A DNA stretch of 35,304 nucleotides from Porticoccaceae bacterium (GTDB lineage Bacteria; Pseudomonadota; Gammaproteobacteria; Pseudomonadales; Porticoccaceae), in the NCBI GenBank assembly GCA_012960115.1, contig DUBX01000027.1:46775-82078 (forward strand). Direction: 5' to 3'. Every line of letters begins with the position of its first letter. Position 1 is the stretch's first letter. This document shows positions 11,454 through 19,632 of the stretch, piece after piece. The position numbers and the translations under genes are program-made. The notes under the pieces were generated by a model, which saw only the letters and a program-made list of their open reading frames with translations, did no database searches and had not been told where the DNA came from.

Positions 11454-12611
11454 ATGAATTTTGAGTTTTCCGAAGAACAAACCATGATCAAAGACAGCGT
11501 CTCTCGCTTTGTTCGTGAGCAATATGACTTTGATACACGTCGCGGCATTATCGAATCAGATGACGGCATCAGCCGTGAGTTTTGGACAATGTTTGCCGAG
11601 CTTGGCTGGTTGTCAGTGCCTTTCGCTGAAGAATACGGCGGTTTTGGTGGCAATGTCGTGGACATAGCGGCCGTGATGGAAGAAATGGGCAAAGGTATTG
11701 TGGTTGAGCCCTATGCCTCTACCGTCGTGGTGTTTGGTGGCCTGCTGTCCGCTTCAACTAACGCGGCACTAAAAGAGCAGGTCATTCCGAGCATTATTGA
11801 AGGTAACTGTCTAGGTTCCTTTGCCTACATGGAGCCTCAGTCACGCTACGAGATGAGTGACGTATCCACTACGGCAACCGCCAGTGGCGATGGCTACACC
11901 TTAAACGGCGTAAAAACGGTAGTAGCCAATGGCGGCACAGCCAACAAGTTTGTGGTGAGTGCACGTACTAGCGGCGAACAGTTTGACCACAGTGGTGTCA
12001 GCCTGTTTTTAGTTGACGCAACAGCACCGGGGGTTGACGTAAAAGCCTATAAAATGATGGACGGCCAGAGTGCAGCCACATTGACTCTAACCGATGTTGC
12101 AGTTGATCAGGGTCAATTGCTCAACGCAGCGGGTGGGGGCATGGGCCTCATCGAGCAGGTCATGCCGCAGATCTTAATTGGTTTGTCTGCAGAAGCTCTG
12201 GGCATTATGGCAACGCTCAATACGTTGACCGTAGAGTACTCCAAGACTCGCCAGCAGTTTGGCGCACCCATTGGCTCATTCCAAGTGCTACAGCACAGAA
12301 TGGTCGACACCTTTATGGGCTGCGAACAGACCAAGTCTATGCTTTATCGGGGTCTTTGTGAGTCAAAAAGTGTTGCCGAAGGTGAAACCGACGCAGTTGC
12401 ATTAGCTAAAACAGTACATGCTTTAAAAGCTACAGTGGCGCGCTACGGTAAGATTATCGGAGAAGAAGCGATTCAGCTACATGGTGGCATTGGTATGACT
12501 GACGAACTGAACATTGGCCACTACGTTAAGCGACTAATGATGATTAACACCAGCTATGGTGATGGTGACTTCCATCAGAAGGCGTTTAATCAGCTAAGTT
12601 ACTCAGCCTAA
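11454..12611 (+). CDS. Acyl-CoA dehydrogenase, second of pair A
   Basis: Acyl-CoA dehydrogenase family protein, 385 residues, starting MNFEFSEEQTMIKDSVSRFV as usual for the family. The C-terminal part has the AIQLHGGIGMTDELNIGHYVKR segment typical of the smaller partner in adjacent-gene acyl-CoA dehydrogenase pairs such as FadE27 and FadE29. The central FAD/substrate segment is less canonical than in the upstream gene. AGGAG at 11442-11446 is well placed before ATG 11454. The esterase at 12614 starts two bases after its stop, so these genes are surely one transcription unit. Whether it is active alone or only in a complex with the product at 10227 cannot be told from sequence. Confidence 0.87.
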   Translation: MNFEFSEEQTMIKDSVSRFVREQYDFDTRRGIIESDDGISREFWTMFAELGWLSVPFAEEYGGFGGNVVDIAAVMEEMGKGIVVEPYASTVVVFGGLLSASTNAALKEQVIPSIIEGNCLGSFAYMEPQSRYEMSDVSTTATASGDGYTLNGVKTVVANGGTANKFVVSARTSGEQFDHSGVSLFLVDATAPGVDVKAYKMMDGQSAATLTLTDVAVDQGQLLNAAGGGMGLIEQVMPQILIGLSAEALGIMATLNTLTVEYSKTRQQFGAPIGSFQVLQHRMVDTFMGCEQTKSMLYRGLCESKSVAEGETDAVALAKTVHALKATVARYGKIIGEEAIQLHGGIGMTDELNIGHYVKRLMMINTSYGDGDFHQKAFNQLSYSA

Positions 12612-12613
12612 CC

Positions 12614-13684
12614 ATGGCGCTAGTCGTTATTGCGGTCATTGCAATTGTGTTTGTGATTGGCTACATGCGGCTGCAAAAAGATAGACTTGCTCATTATGAC
12701 CTTCCTTCTGGGAAGGTTTTTGCATTTACCGACCCAAAAATCCTAGCTACCAACGCGGACGCCCTAAAGACCATTTATAGCCAACTAAGGGGTAGTTCTG
12801 GCGCATCAGAAGCGATGCCTTGGAAGCAGCGTGCAAAATACCTCCGCAAGGTCATGGATGAGTTTCGCAGCCACATACCAATTATTAGTGTCTGCACTAA
12901 AGCTAACGCCGGCGGAGTGGTTGCTGAATGGGTTGTAGCCCCGGGGGCCGATACTAACCGTCGGTTTTTGTATATTCACGGAGGTGCTTTTATAGCTGGC
13001 AGTCCCAAAAGCCACCGAGTAATCACCAGTAAACTCTCAGAGATCACTAACAGCGCAGTACTAGCCATTGACTATCGTCTAATGCCCGAGCACAAGAGAA
13101 TGGACTGCGTAGAAGACTGCCGTATCGCCTATGACTGGCTCTTGGCCAACGGCCCTGACGGGCAATCAACGGCAGTATCCGTCTATGTAGCGGGGGACTC
13201 AGCCGGCGGCAACCTAACGCTGTCACTATTGGCGTGGGCGCGCGACACTGAGCGCAGGCCCCCCAATGCCGCGATCGCACTGTCACCAGTCACTGATATG
13301 CGCATGGTTAACCCCAGTATTAAAACTAATCTGCATTCAGACGTTATGCTAAAACCTCTAGCAAAAAGACTCTCAAAAGTACCACGCTGGCTGGTTACGT
13401 TGGGTGGGTACTTTATTGCCCGATACAACCCTTGTGATCCGGTAATTTCACCACTGTTAGGTAAACTTAACGATTTGCCTCCATTACTGGTGCAGGCCAG
13501 CGACGCAGAAATATTAAGAGACGACGGCCGCCGTTACGTTAATAAAGCATGTGGCGCAGGCTCGAATGCAACCCTACAATTGTGGGGGAATATGCCGCAT
13601 GTATGGCAAATGTTTTATCCAGAATTACCCGCAGCCGCAGAGGCGTTTGATGAGATAAAGACGTTTATTGAGCGCTATCCATAA
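12614..13684 (+). CDS. Membrane-anchored alpha/beta hydrolase, hormone-sensitive-lipase (HSL) type
   Basis: Esterase/lipase of 356 residues. The oxyanion motif HGGAF (His122, Gly123, Gly124) and the nucleophile elbow GDSAGGN with Ser196 mark the HSL family; Asp297 (SDAEIL) and His329 (PHVWQMF) complete the triad. The first 20 residues are a strongly hydrophobic helix followed by RLQKDR, so it is probably an inner-membrane anchor with no clear cleavage site. It starts two bases after the dehydrogenase stop and lacks its own strong ribosome binding site, which suggests translational coupling. It likely hydrolyses an ester feeding the acyl-CoA pathway (inference). Confidence 0.85.
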   Translation: MALVVIAVIAIVFVIGYMRLQKDRLAHYDLPSGKVFAFTDPKILATNADALKTIYSQLRGSSGASEAMPWKQRAKYLRKVMDEFRSHIPIISVCTKANAGGVVAEWVVAPGADTNRRFLYIHGGAFIAGSPKSHRVITSKLSEITNSAVLAIDYRLMPEHKRMDCVEDCRIAYDWLLANGPDGQSTAVSVYVAGDSAGGNLTLSLLAWARDTERRPPNAAIALSPVTDMRMVNPSIKTNLHSDVMLKPLAKRLSKVPRWLVTLGGYFIARYNPCDPVISPLLGKLNDLPPLLVQASDAEILRDDGRRYVNKACGAGSNATLQLWGNMPHVWQMFYPELPAAAEAFDEIKTFIERYP

Positions 13685-13736
13685 CGGAAAAATACGTGTG
13701 ACGGTTTTATTAAGTTAATAACTAAGGAGAGATTGA

Positions 13737-14348
13737 ATGCTAAAGGTTCACTTTGTGGCAGGCACTCGAGCAGGGCGAGTGGTGTGGTTATTATAAGAGC
13801 TAGGCCTAGAGTACGAGGTTAATAGCATGCCTTTTACTAAGGACGGGCTAAAATCAAGCGAACATAGAGCAAGACATTCCCTAGGCAGAGTGCCGGTGCT
13901 GGAAGATGGCGACATCTCCCTTTATGAATCAGGTGCAATAATCGATTATATTCTTGAGCGACATATCAATGGGGGCTTAAAACCTTCGGTCGACGCGGAT
14001 GAATTTCCTCTGTATTTACAATGGTTTCATTACTGCGAAGGCATGGTCATGCCGCCTATGAATCAGATTGTTGTGCAAAAGTTTTTGTTGCCACCAGACC
14101 GCAGAGATCCAAATGCCTTAAGGCAAGCAGAAAATCTGCTGACAAAATCCTTAGCGCCTATTAATGAAGCATTAAAGGGAAAAGACTATTTGATTGGCGA
14201 TTTCTCTGCGGCCGATATAATGCTGGGGCATGCATGCTTTATGGCCAATAGAAATGGTTGTGTGACCGATGAGATGCTTAACATTAAAGCCTATATTAAA
14301 AATATAGAGTCTCGGCCAGCCTTTATGAAAGCCATCAACATGCAATAA
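13737..14348 (+). pseudogene. Glutathione S-transferase gene with an in-frame TAA at codon 20
   Basis: The frame starts at ATG 13737 with a strong ribosome binding site AAGGAGA (13724-13730). It reads MLKVHFVAGTRAGRVVWLL, then TAA (13794-13796), then ELGLEYEVNSMPFTK and the rest of a GST of about 203 codons, including LGRVPVLEDGDISLYESGAIIDYI and the C-terminal DYLIGDFSAADIMLGHA. GSTs have RxxRVxWxLEELGL at this place, so the TAA replaces a Glu codon (GAA to TAA, one base). A restart at ATG 13827 would lack the first strand and helix of the thioredoxin fold and its glutathione contacts. The remaining frame is undamaged, so the mutation is recent or is a sequence error. Confidence 0.85.
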
Positions 14349-14427
14349 GGCTGGAAAGCACCTTATTATTGTGGATATGAATGATGGCGAACTCTCTAGC
14401 AAAGTTTTGTGAGTAATTAACCCAAGG

Positions 14428-14458
14428 CCCTCCTAGTGAAACTGTTGACCCAGGAGGG
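14428..14458. terminator. Possible stem-loop between convergent genes
   Basis: CCCTCCT (14428-14434) and AGGAGGG (14452-14458) form a perfect 7-bp stem with a 17-base loop, between the broken GST gene and the convergent acyl-CoA dehydrogenase gene. There is no clear T run on either side, so it is only a weak terminator candidate. Confidence 0.4.
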
Positions 14459-14469
14459 TTATCCCTAGG

Positions 14470-15600
14470 CTAGTCAAGCAACAGGCATGCTAATAGCTTT
14501 CTATGGTGCTGAGGGTCACCGTATTGATGCTGTGACCATTGCGCTCTGCGAATATAAAGCATGGCATCGCAATCGTAGGTGAAGCCCATTCCGCCGTGAA
14601 ATTGCACCGCGCGATCGCCTGCAAAGGATAGCGCTTCTGCGGCTTGTGCCTTGGCCATGCGACAGGCAATCTCGGTATCTTCACTGAGCTTACCATCTCC
14701 AATTAACGTCGCGGCGTGGTAAATGAGTGTTCTGGCGGAGTCCATTTGGATAAGAATCTCCACCGTGGGGTGCTTTAAGGATTGATAAGAGCCAATTAGA
14801 CGGCCGAACTGCTTACGGGTTGTAAGGTAGTCAACCACAGTGTCTAGTGCGGCAGCTGCGCAGCCTGTGGCTTCTGCGGCGATTAACAGGGCACCTATTA
14901 GGCGTACATCGGGAAGTATTTCAGCACCCTCGGCAAGAATAGCCGCAGACTCTATGGTGACACCGGTAAAATCTACGTTAGCAGCACGCTTTGTTTCATC
15001 GACCAAAGTCCTGTTGCTTATTGCATTTTTGGCTAGCTGAGTGGCTTCAACAATCACAAGGGCTATTGAATCCTGGTACTTGGTAAGTACCACAAAGAAA
15101 TCTGCGACAGCGGCATCGTTAACTAATAGCTTTTTACCCTGTAGAGCAAAGTTATTGCCCTCAGTGCTGAGTAGACAGCTGGTGTCAGTAGCTCCCCAAT
15201 CTTCATTGTCAAGCAATGCCATAGTGCCAATAGCACCTTCCGCAAGCGCTGGCAGCCACTTCGCCTGCTGCTCTTCGCTGCCGCCGCGCATAATGGCCTG
15301 AGCTGCGATAGTTGATGAAATAAAAGGCGTGGAAAGCAGATGCCGGCCCATGCTTTCAACCAGCGGTATAGTTGCACCTATATCCATTTCCGAGCCGCCG
15401 TGTTGCTCTGGTAAGCATAATCCAGTCCATCCAAGAGCGATCATTTCGTTCCATACGTCAGAATTAAAGCCTGTGTCTGACTTTAGTAGGGCGCGCACTG
15501 CATTAATATCTGACTTATCCCGACAGAAGTCCTTCGCGCTGGCCAGAATCATCGCCTGTTCGTCACTGAACTCGATTGAGAGATTTGCTGTTCTTGTCAT
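14470..15600 (-). CDS. Acyl-CoA dehydrogenase, second of pair B
   Basis: Acyl-CoA dehydrogenase family protein, 376 residues, beginning MTRTANLSIEFSDEQAMILAS. It carries the C-terminal AVQFHGGMGFTYDCDAMLYIRR segment that matches the smaller partner of paired dehydrogenases. The mid-region VVLTKYQDSIALVIVEA is degenerate compared with single-gene enzymes. Its ATG lies 11 bases after the stop of the gene at 16829-15612, with AGGAAG just upstream on the minus strand, so the two are co-translated. The arrangement copies pair A (10227-12611) on the opposite strand. A heteromeric dehydrogenase acting on a bulky or branched acyl-CoA is the favoured inference. Confidence 0.86.
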   Translation of the reverse strand: MTRTANLSIEFSDEQAMILASAKDFCRDKSDINAVRALLKSDTGFNSDVWNEMIALGWTGLCLPEQHGGSEMDIGATIPLVESMGRHLLSTPFISSTIAAQAIMRGGSEEQQAKWLPALAEGAIGTMALLDNEDWGATDTSCLLSTEGNNFALQGKKLLVNDAAVADFFVVLTKYQDSIALVIVEATQLAKNAISNRTLVDETKRAANVDFTGVTIESAAILAEGAEILPDVRLIGALLIAAEATGCAAAALDTVVDYLTTRKQFGRLIGSYQSLKHPTVEILIQMDSARTLIYHAATLIGDGKLSEDTEIACRMAKAQAAEALSFAGDRAVQFHGGMGFTYDCDAMLYIRRAQWSQHQYGDPQHHRKLLACLLLD

Positions 15601-15611
15601 GGTCGCTTCCT

Positions 15612-16829
15612 CTAGTCCTTGGGTAGGCCGAGCACATGCTCGCCGATGATGTTGGCTTGAATTTGACTGGTACCGCCACCAATAGTAGTCGAGAAATTAT
15701 TCATGTATGCGCGTTGCCAAAAGCCACCTTCAACAGCGTCTTCATCACCGACATAGAGCGCGCTAGAGGCTCCTTGCAGGGTTAGTGCGTATTGGCGCAT
15801 ACGTCGAAAGAACTCAGTCCCACGAAGTTTGGTAGATAACGCGACAGAGTTGGGGTAATCAGCGCAAAGCGCTGGAATTTTCACACGATTCTCGGCGAGA
15901 TATAGTGCTTGCTCCTCGATTAGGAACTTAACCAAATTATCACGAGTCACGGGGTCTTGCATGAGTGGTTCGCCATCACGCTGCACATCTTTAGCGATAC
16001 GCAATAGATCATTCATCACGGTTGAAAGGATAGCTACACCTCCAGCCGCACCGGCCTCTGCTCCACGCTCATACTGCAGCGTCTGCATCGCAATTCTCCA
16101 GCCGTGACCCTCTTCACCCATCAGGCAGCTTGCGGGGATTCGCACATCGTCAAAGAAAGTCTCAGTGAAGCCATAATCACCGGTGAGTTTTTGAATAGGG
16201 GAGGTGGTAATACCTTTAGCGCCCATCGGCGCTAAGAAAAAGGAAAGACCGTTATATCGGCGTTCAGCTTGGGAGTCAGTCCGCGCCAGTAAAATCATAT
16301 ATTTGGCGTAGTTGCCCATGGTGGTCCAGATTTTACTGCCGTTAATGATATATTCATTATCATCACGTTCCGCTCGGGTTTGAATGCTGCCCAGATCAGA
16401 GCCATGGTTGGGTTCGGAGAAGCCCTGACACCAAATGTCCTCTCCACTAAGAATGCCCTTAAGGTAGGTCTCTTTCTCAAAATCTGTGCCAGTATCAATG
16501 ATTAACGGACCAGCCCAGCCCAAACCAATCACATTAAAGCAGATAGGTACTCTTGCTTTTTTCATCTCTTCGTCAGCAATCTGTTGAAAAATACGGGGCA
16601 TACCGCCACCACCGTACTCTTTGGGCCATGCCATGCCGAGATAGCCTGCTGACCATACTTTGTGCTGCCATTCGCGAAGAAAGCTGAGAACCTGCTCTGA
16701 GCCTACTTCCATAAATGTTTGGGGGAGCAGGAAGCCCGGATCTGCCGGGGTGTTGTGTTTTATCCAATCAACGACGCCTTTGCGAAAATCTGATAGCTCT
16801 CCGTTTCCAATATCTTGTTGCTCTATCAT
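15612..16829 (-). CDS. Acyl-CoA dehydrogenase, first of pair B
   Basis: Acyl-CoA dehydrogenase of 405 residues. It shows the motifs WCQGFSEPNHGSDLGSIQTR and GSKIWTTMGNYAKYMILLAR and ends TTIGGGTSQIQANIIGEHVLGL. As in the gene at 10227, GGG stands where YEG with the catalytic Glu is found in medium-chain enzymes, so another residue must act as base, or the site differs. The start MIEQQDIGNG is preceded on the minus strand by a GAAGGGG-type ribosome binding site about ten bases away. It is the promoter-proximal gene of a two-gene operon with 15600-14470. The 180-base AT-rich region upstream holds two direct repeats that may bind a regulator. Confidence 0.87.
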   Translation of the reverse strand: MIEQQDIGNGELSDFRKGVVDWIKHNTPADPGFLLPQTFMEVGSEQVLSFLREWQHKVWSAGYLGMAWPKEYGGGGMPRIFQQIADEEMKKARVPICFNVIGLGWAGPLIIDTGTDFEKETYLKGILSGEDIWCQGFSEPNHGSDLGSIQTRAERDDNEYIINGSKIWTTMGNYAKYMILLARTDSQAERRYNGLSFFLAPMGAKGITTSPIQKLTGDYGFTETFFDDVRIPASCLMGEEGHGWRIAMQTLQYERGAEAGAAGGVAILSTVMNDLLRIAKDVQRDGEPLMQDPVTRDNLVKFLIEEQALYLAENRVKIPALCADYPNSVALSTKLRGTEFFRRMRQYALTLQGASSALYVGDEDAVEGGFWQRAYMNNFSTTIGGGTSQIQANIIGEHVLGLPKD

Positions 16830-16892
16830 TATTATGATCCCCTTCTGCTTTGTTGCACCTTACTTAGTCGCTAATTGTACGTCTTTTTAATT

Positions 16893-16921
16893 GGTGCCAA
16901 TCGGTATAGATTAGGTGCCAA
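16893..16921. promoter_or_regulatory. Pair of GGTGCCAA repeats upstream of acyl-CoA dehydrogenase pair B
   Basis: GGTGCCAA occurs at 16893-16900 and again at 16914-16921, exactly 21 bases apart, or two helical turns. They lie 64-92 bases upstream of the minus-strand start at 16829, in an otherwise AT-rich intergenic region. Same-face spacing suggests paired contacts for a transcription factor. The minus-strand form TTGGCACC resembles a sigma54 -24 box, but no GC doublet follows at the required distance. Confidence 0.35.
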
Positions 16922-17009
16922 AAAAGACTGCGGTAAAATTGAAATTACTATAAATTAGATTAATTAAATCATTTAAACTATTGATAAATATATTATATTA
17001 AAATTTAAG

Positions 17010-17435
17010 TTACTTTTGTGCGTGCGAAACTAGCTTATTGGTCGCTGATGCCGTCGCTATCAAATTTCCATCTTGAAATAACTCTGCACTGGTAAATACG
17101 ATACTTTTGCCTGCTTTTAGTATTTTTGATGTCACCTGAACTTCTGCTGGTCTACAGGGTAACAAGTAGGTAACGTCTATGTTGAGGGTTAAGGGGGTAA
17201 CCTTGAACTCATGCAGGTGAAGGATGTATTGAGCCATTGCTGCGTCGAGCATGCCCGTGATAAAACCACCCTGAACAATGGTGCCATTGGAGTGGGTTAG
17301 CATTTCTGAGGGTTCAAAGGTGCATGAGTACACGTTGGTTTCGTTGTTAAATGAACTCTTTGTAAAGCCAAGGATGTTGAGAAATTCCGGTTTATTATCT
17401 AAAAATAGTGCCTGGGTTTTACTCAAATTCTTCAT
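17010..17435 (-). CDS. PaaI-like hotdog-fold thioesterase
   Basis: A 141-residue single hotdog-domain protein. The stretch SNGTIVQGGFITGMLDAAMAQYI (about 49-71) is the PaaI/YbgC-type segment with HGG-like turn and central helix, and the following strands (TLNIDVTYLLPC, VQVTSKILKAGKSIVF) fit the fold. Such enzymes hydrolyse acyl-CoA thioesters and free CoA when a pathway stalls. An AGGATT ribosome binding site precedes the ATG on the minus strand. It is divergent from the POT transporter and stands 180 bases upstream of acyl-CoA dehydrogenase pair B on the same strand, so it may share regulation with that operon. The substrate is not identified. Confidence 0.8.
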   Translation of the reverse strand: MKNLSKTQALFLDNKPEFLNILGFTKSSFNNETNVYSCTFEPSEMLTHSNGTIVQGGFITGMLDAAMAQYILHLHEFKVTPLTLNIDVTYLLPCRPAEVQVTSKILKAGKSIVFTSAELFQDGNLIATASATNKLVSHAQK

Positions 17436-17513
17436 ATTTTTGTTAATCCTGTCTTTGTTTTTTCAATTAATACCGCCTACACAAAAAATATTGTACGTTG
17501 GTCGACGTTTAGG

Positions 17514-17550
17514 TACCACAGTCGCTTACTCACCGAGTTAGTCTGTGGTA
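17514..17550. promoter_or_regulatory. Inverted repeat between thioesterase and POT transporter
   Basis: TACCACAG (17514-17521) and CTGTGGTA (17543-17550) are perfect complements with a 21-base spacer, in the 196-base divergent region. Centre-to-centre spacing is 29 bases. It could be a bipartite operator or a weak hairpin. It is 82 bases before the POT start codon. Confidence 0.3.
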
Positions 17551-17631
17551 TGGTTTTCGCAATTTACACCATCTTATAGAGCAAAATTAGTTAAATAAAT
17601 ATAATCAAAATAAATCTTAGGGATCAAGACT

Positions 17632-19359
17632 ATGGAAACAGCACAACCATCTGCCGGTAAGAGCGATGAAAAAACTATTATGGGCCATCCGCGGGGCTTA
17701 GTTATCTTGTTTTTAACAGAAATGTGGGAACGTTTTTCATTTTACGGGATGCGCGGGTTGCTGATTATTTATCTGACTCAGCATTTTTTAATGTCCGACG
17801 AAAGTTCTAGTGTGCTTTATGGGGCTTACGGTGCGCTGGTTTATGTGATGACCATTATTGGGGGATCCTTGGCAGATCGATATTTGGGGGCGCGTAAAGC
17901 GGTGACTTTTGGCGCAATACTGCTTACTTTTGGCCACTTTGGAATGACCTTTGAGGGAGATGGCGCTAAGCAGCTATTAACCCATGGTGAGAATCAGTAT
18001 GAAATTGTTCTCGATGCCCGTGGCGGCGATGCGCGCCAGCAGATTGTTACCGATATAGGCGCCTCGTACGTGAACTTTACTGAGACCACTATGGATATCG
18101 CCAATCCCGAGTCTGTTGGTCTTCCTGCCAGTATCGATCGTGATGAATTTACCTTGACCGTAGAGACGGAAGAGAAATACCTAAATATCCTCTATTTATC
18201 GTTGGCGCTAATCATCGCAGGTGTTGGGTTTTTGAAAGCCAACATATCGACTATTGTGGGTTCACTTTACGGCTTTGGTGATACCCGCAGGGATTCGGGG
18301 TTTACCATTTTTTACATGGGTATCAATATGGGCGCATTTTTGGCGTCTCTGTCCTGTGGCTATTTAGGTATTGTGCACGGTTGGAAATACGGTTTTGGTC
18401 TGGCGGGTATAGGAATGCTTTTTGGTCTGGTTGTTTTTCTTTCCTGCCAGAGCTGGCTCGAGGGTAAGGCTGAGCCGCCGAACCCGGAAAAATTAAAAGA
18501 GAAAGTATTTCTTGGCATTAATGTGGAATGGCTATGCTATTCGGTTGGTTTGGCCATCATTGTCGTCTCTATGCTGCTGGTGATGAACGCGGAATTGGTT
18601 GGTGGCATCTTAGGGCCTGTGGGTATTCTGATGTTTGTCTGGTTGGTCAGTCACGCTTTTATCAACCTTAAGGGCGATGAGCGTTCACGAATGCTGGCGG
18701 CAGTCTACTTTGTTCTAGCTCAAATCCCTTTCTGGGCGCTTTTTGAGCAGGCTGGTTCATCATTGAATCTGTTTACGGCTCGTTTAGTCGATCGAGAAAT
18801 GCTCGGTTGGTCTGTTCCTGGGCCTGTATTCCAGTCATTGAATGCCGGCTTTATCTTTATGTTTGCGCCGATTATGGCCTGGCTGTGGATCTGGCTTGCT
18901 AGACGCAAACTTAATCCGTCAACACCAGTGAAGTTTGCACTGGGTGTGGCTATGGCAGGTTTAGGATTCTTAGCCTTGGTGGCTGGCATGAAGGGCTCTG
19001 GTGAAGTGGGTCTAACGCCAGTAATCTTCATCTTCTTGATCTATTGGATACACACTATGGGTGAATTAATGGTGTCGCCGGTCGGCCTTTCAGCGGTGAC
19101 TAAGTTGGCGCCAGCTAGAATTGTCGGCATGACCATGGGTGCCTGGTTCCTTTATTCTGGTTTGTCTAACTTCTTGGCGGGCGTAATTGCACGAACCACT
19201 GGTGCAGAAACAATTGGCGGGCAGATGACTAATGTTGCTGCGGCAAAAGCCGGTTACATCGAGGTGTACACTCAAGTTGGCATTATTGCTATTGCTATAG
19301 CCGTGTTGATGTTATTGATATCGCCGGTGATTAGCAAAATGATGCACGGAGCAGACTAA
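17632..19359 (+). CDS. POT/PTR family proton-dependent di-/tripeptide transporter
   Basis: Proton-coupled oligopeptide transporter of the POT family, 575 residues, inner membrane. The first helix has the family signature ExxERFxFYG (E30, E33, R34, F35, Y38, G39), used for proton coupling and peptide binding; GGSLADRYLG (about 77-86) is the MFS loop motif, and FYMGINMGAFLASL is the PTR2 signature helix. A hydrophilic stretch at about residues 108-183 separates the third and fourth helices and adds a sizeable periplasmic insertion. AGGGA (17619-17623) precedes ATG 17632. The gene ends 57 bases before a strong intrinsic terminator and looks monocistronic. It has no obvious role in the surrounding acyl-CoA genes. 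Confidence 0.9.
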   Translation: METAQPSAGKSDEKTIMGHPRGLVILFLTEMWERFSFYGMRGLLIIYLTQHFLMSDESSSVLYGAYGALVYVMTIIGGSLADRYLGARKAVTFGAILLTFGHFGMTFEGDGAKQLLTHGENQYEIVLDARGGDARQQIVTDIGASYVNFTETTMDIANPESVGLPASIDRDEFTLTVETEEKYLNILYLSLALIIAGVGFLKANISTIVGSLYGFGDTRRDSGFTIFYMGINMGAFLASLSCGYLGIVHGWKYGFGLAGIGMLFGLVVFLSCQSWLEGKAEPPNPEKLKEKVFLGINVEWLCYSVGLAIIVVSMLLVMNAELVGGILGPVGILMFVWLVSHAFINLKGDERSRMLAAVYFVLAQIPFWALFEQAGSSLNLFTARLVDREMLGWSVPGPVFQSLNAGFIFMFAPIMAWLWIWLARRKLNPSTPVKFALGVAMAGLGFLALVAGMKGSGEVGLTPVIFIFLIYWIHTMGELMVSPVGLSAVTKLAPARIVGMTMGAWFLYSGLSNFLAGVIARTTGAETIGGQMTNVAAAKAGYIEVYTQVGIIAIAIAVLMLLISPVISKMMHGAD

Positions 19360-19415
19360 CGAAAATCAAGGGAATTAATAAAGCCGGTAAATTGCCGTTA
19401 ATATAAAGAACGATG

Positions 19416-19460
19416 CGTCCAAGCATGAGCTGTTGAAGTTTATGCTTGGACGTTTTTATT
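19416..19460 (+). terminator. Rho-independent terminator of the POT transporter gene
   Basis: CGTCCAAGCAT (19416-19426) and ATGCTTGGACG (19442-19452) form a perfect 11-bp stem with a 15-base loop, followed directly by TTTTTATT. Confidence 0.92.
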
Positions 19461-19487
19461 GGTGTAGCACTTAGCCCAAATACCCAT

Positions 19488-19538
19488 CTGAGGTGAAAGG
19501 GTGTTTGTACCCTAAATTGCGCGACCTCAGTGGAGGTC
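19488..19538 (+). promoter_or_regulatory. Possible alternative-pairing RNA element controlling a Shine-Dalgarno sequence
   Basis: CTGAGGT (19488-19494) can pair with ACCTCAG (19524-19530), enclosing a small hairpin AGGGT/ACCCT (19498-19502 with 19509-19513). The same right arm lies in a second perfect stem, GACCTC (19523-19528) with GAGGTC (19533-19538), which buries the GGAGGT ribosome binding site at 19532-19537. The two stems exclude each other, the logic of a translational switch. No promoter was found close upstream, and the only frame served directly is a 14-codon ORF, so function is unproven. Confidence 0.3.
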
Positions 19539-19541
19539 TAT

Positions 19542-19586
19542 ATGGAAAATGTGCGCCCCGTTGTCGAAATATTGCTCCATCGTTGA
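19542..19586 (+). CDS. Possible 14-residue small ORF
   Basis: ATG 19542 opens a frame reading MENVRPVVEILLHR and ending at TGA 19584-19586. A full GGAGGT lies four bases before the ATG, which is close but workable. The same ribosome binding site is buried in a predicted 6-bp hairpin. It may be a leader peptide or chance; there is no homology evidence. Confidence 0.2.
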   Translation: MENVRPVVEILLHR

Positions 19587-19632
19587 GTATCTAAAGATCG
19601 AGAAGTTTAGTTCATAGACTTGGGTCGTCCTG

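Noticed and set aside
16893-16921. Sigma54 promoter based on TTGGCACC on the minus strand
   Set aside because: The required GC doublet of the -12 element is missing at the correct distance for both copies.
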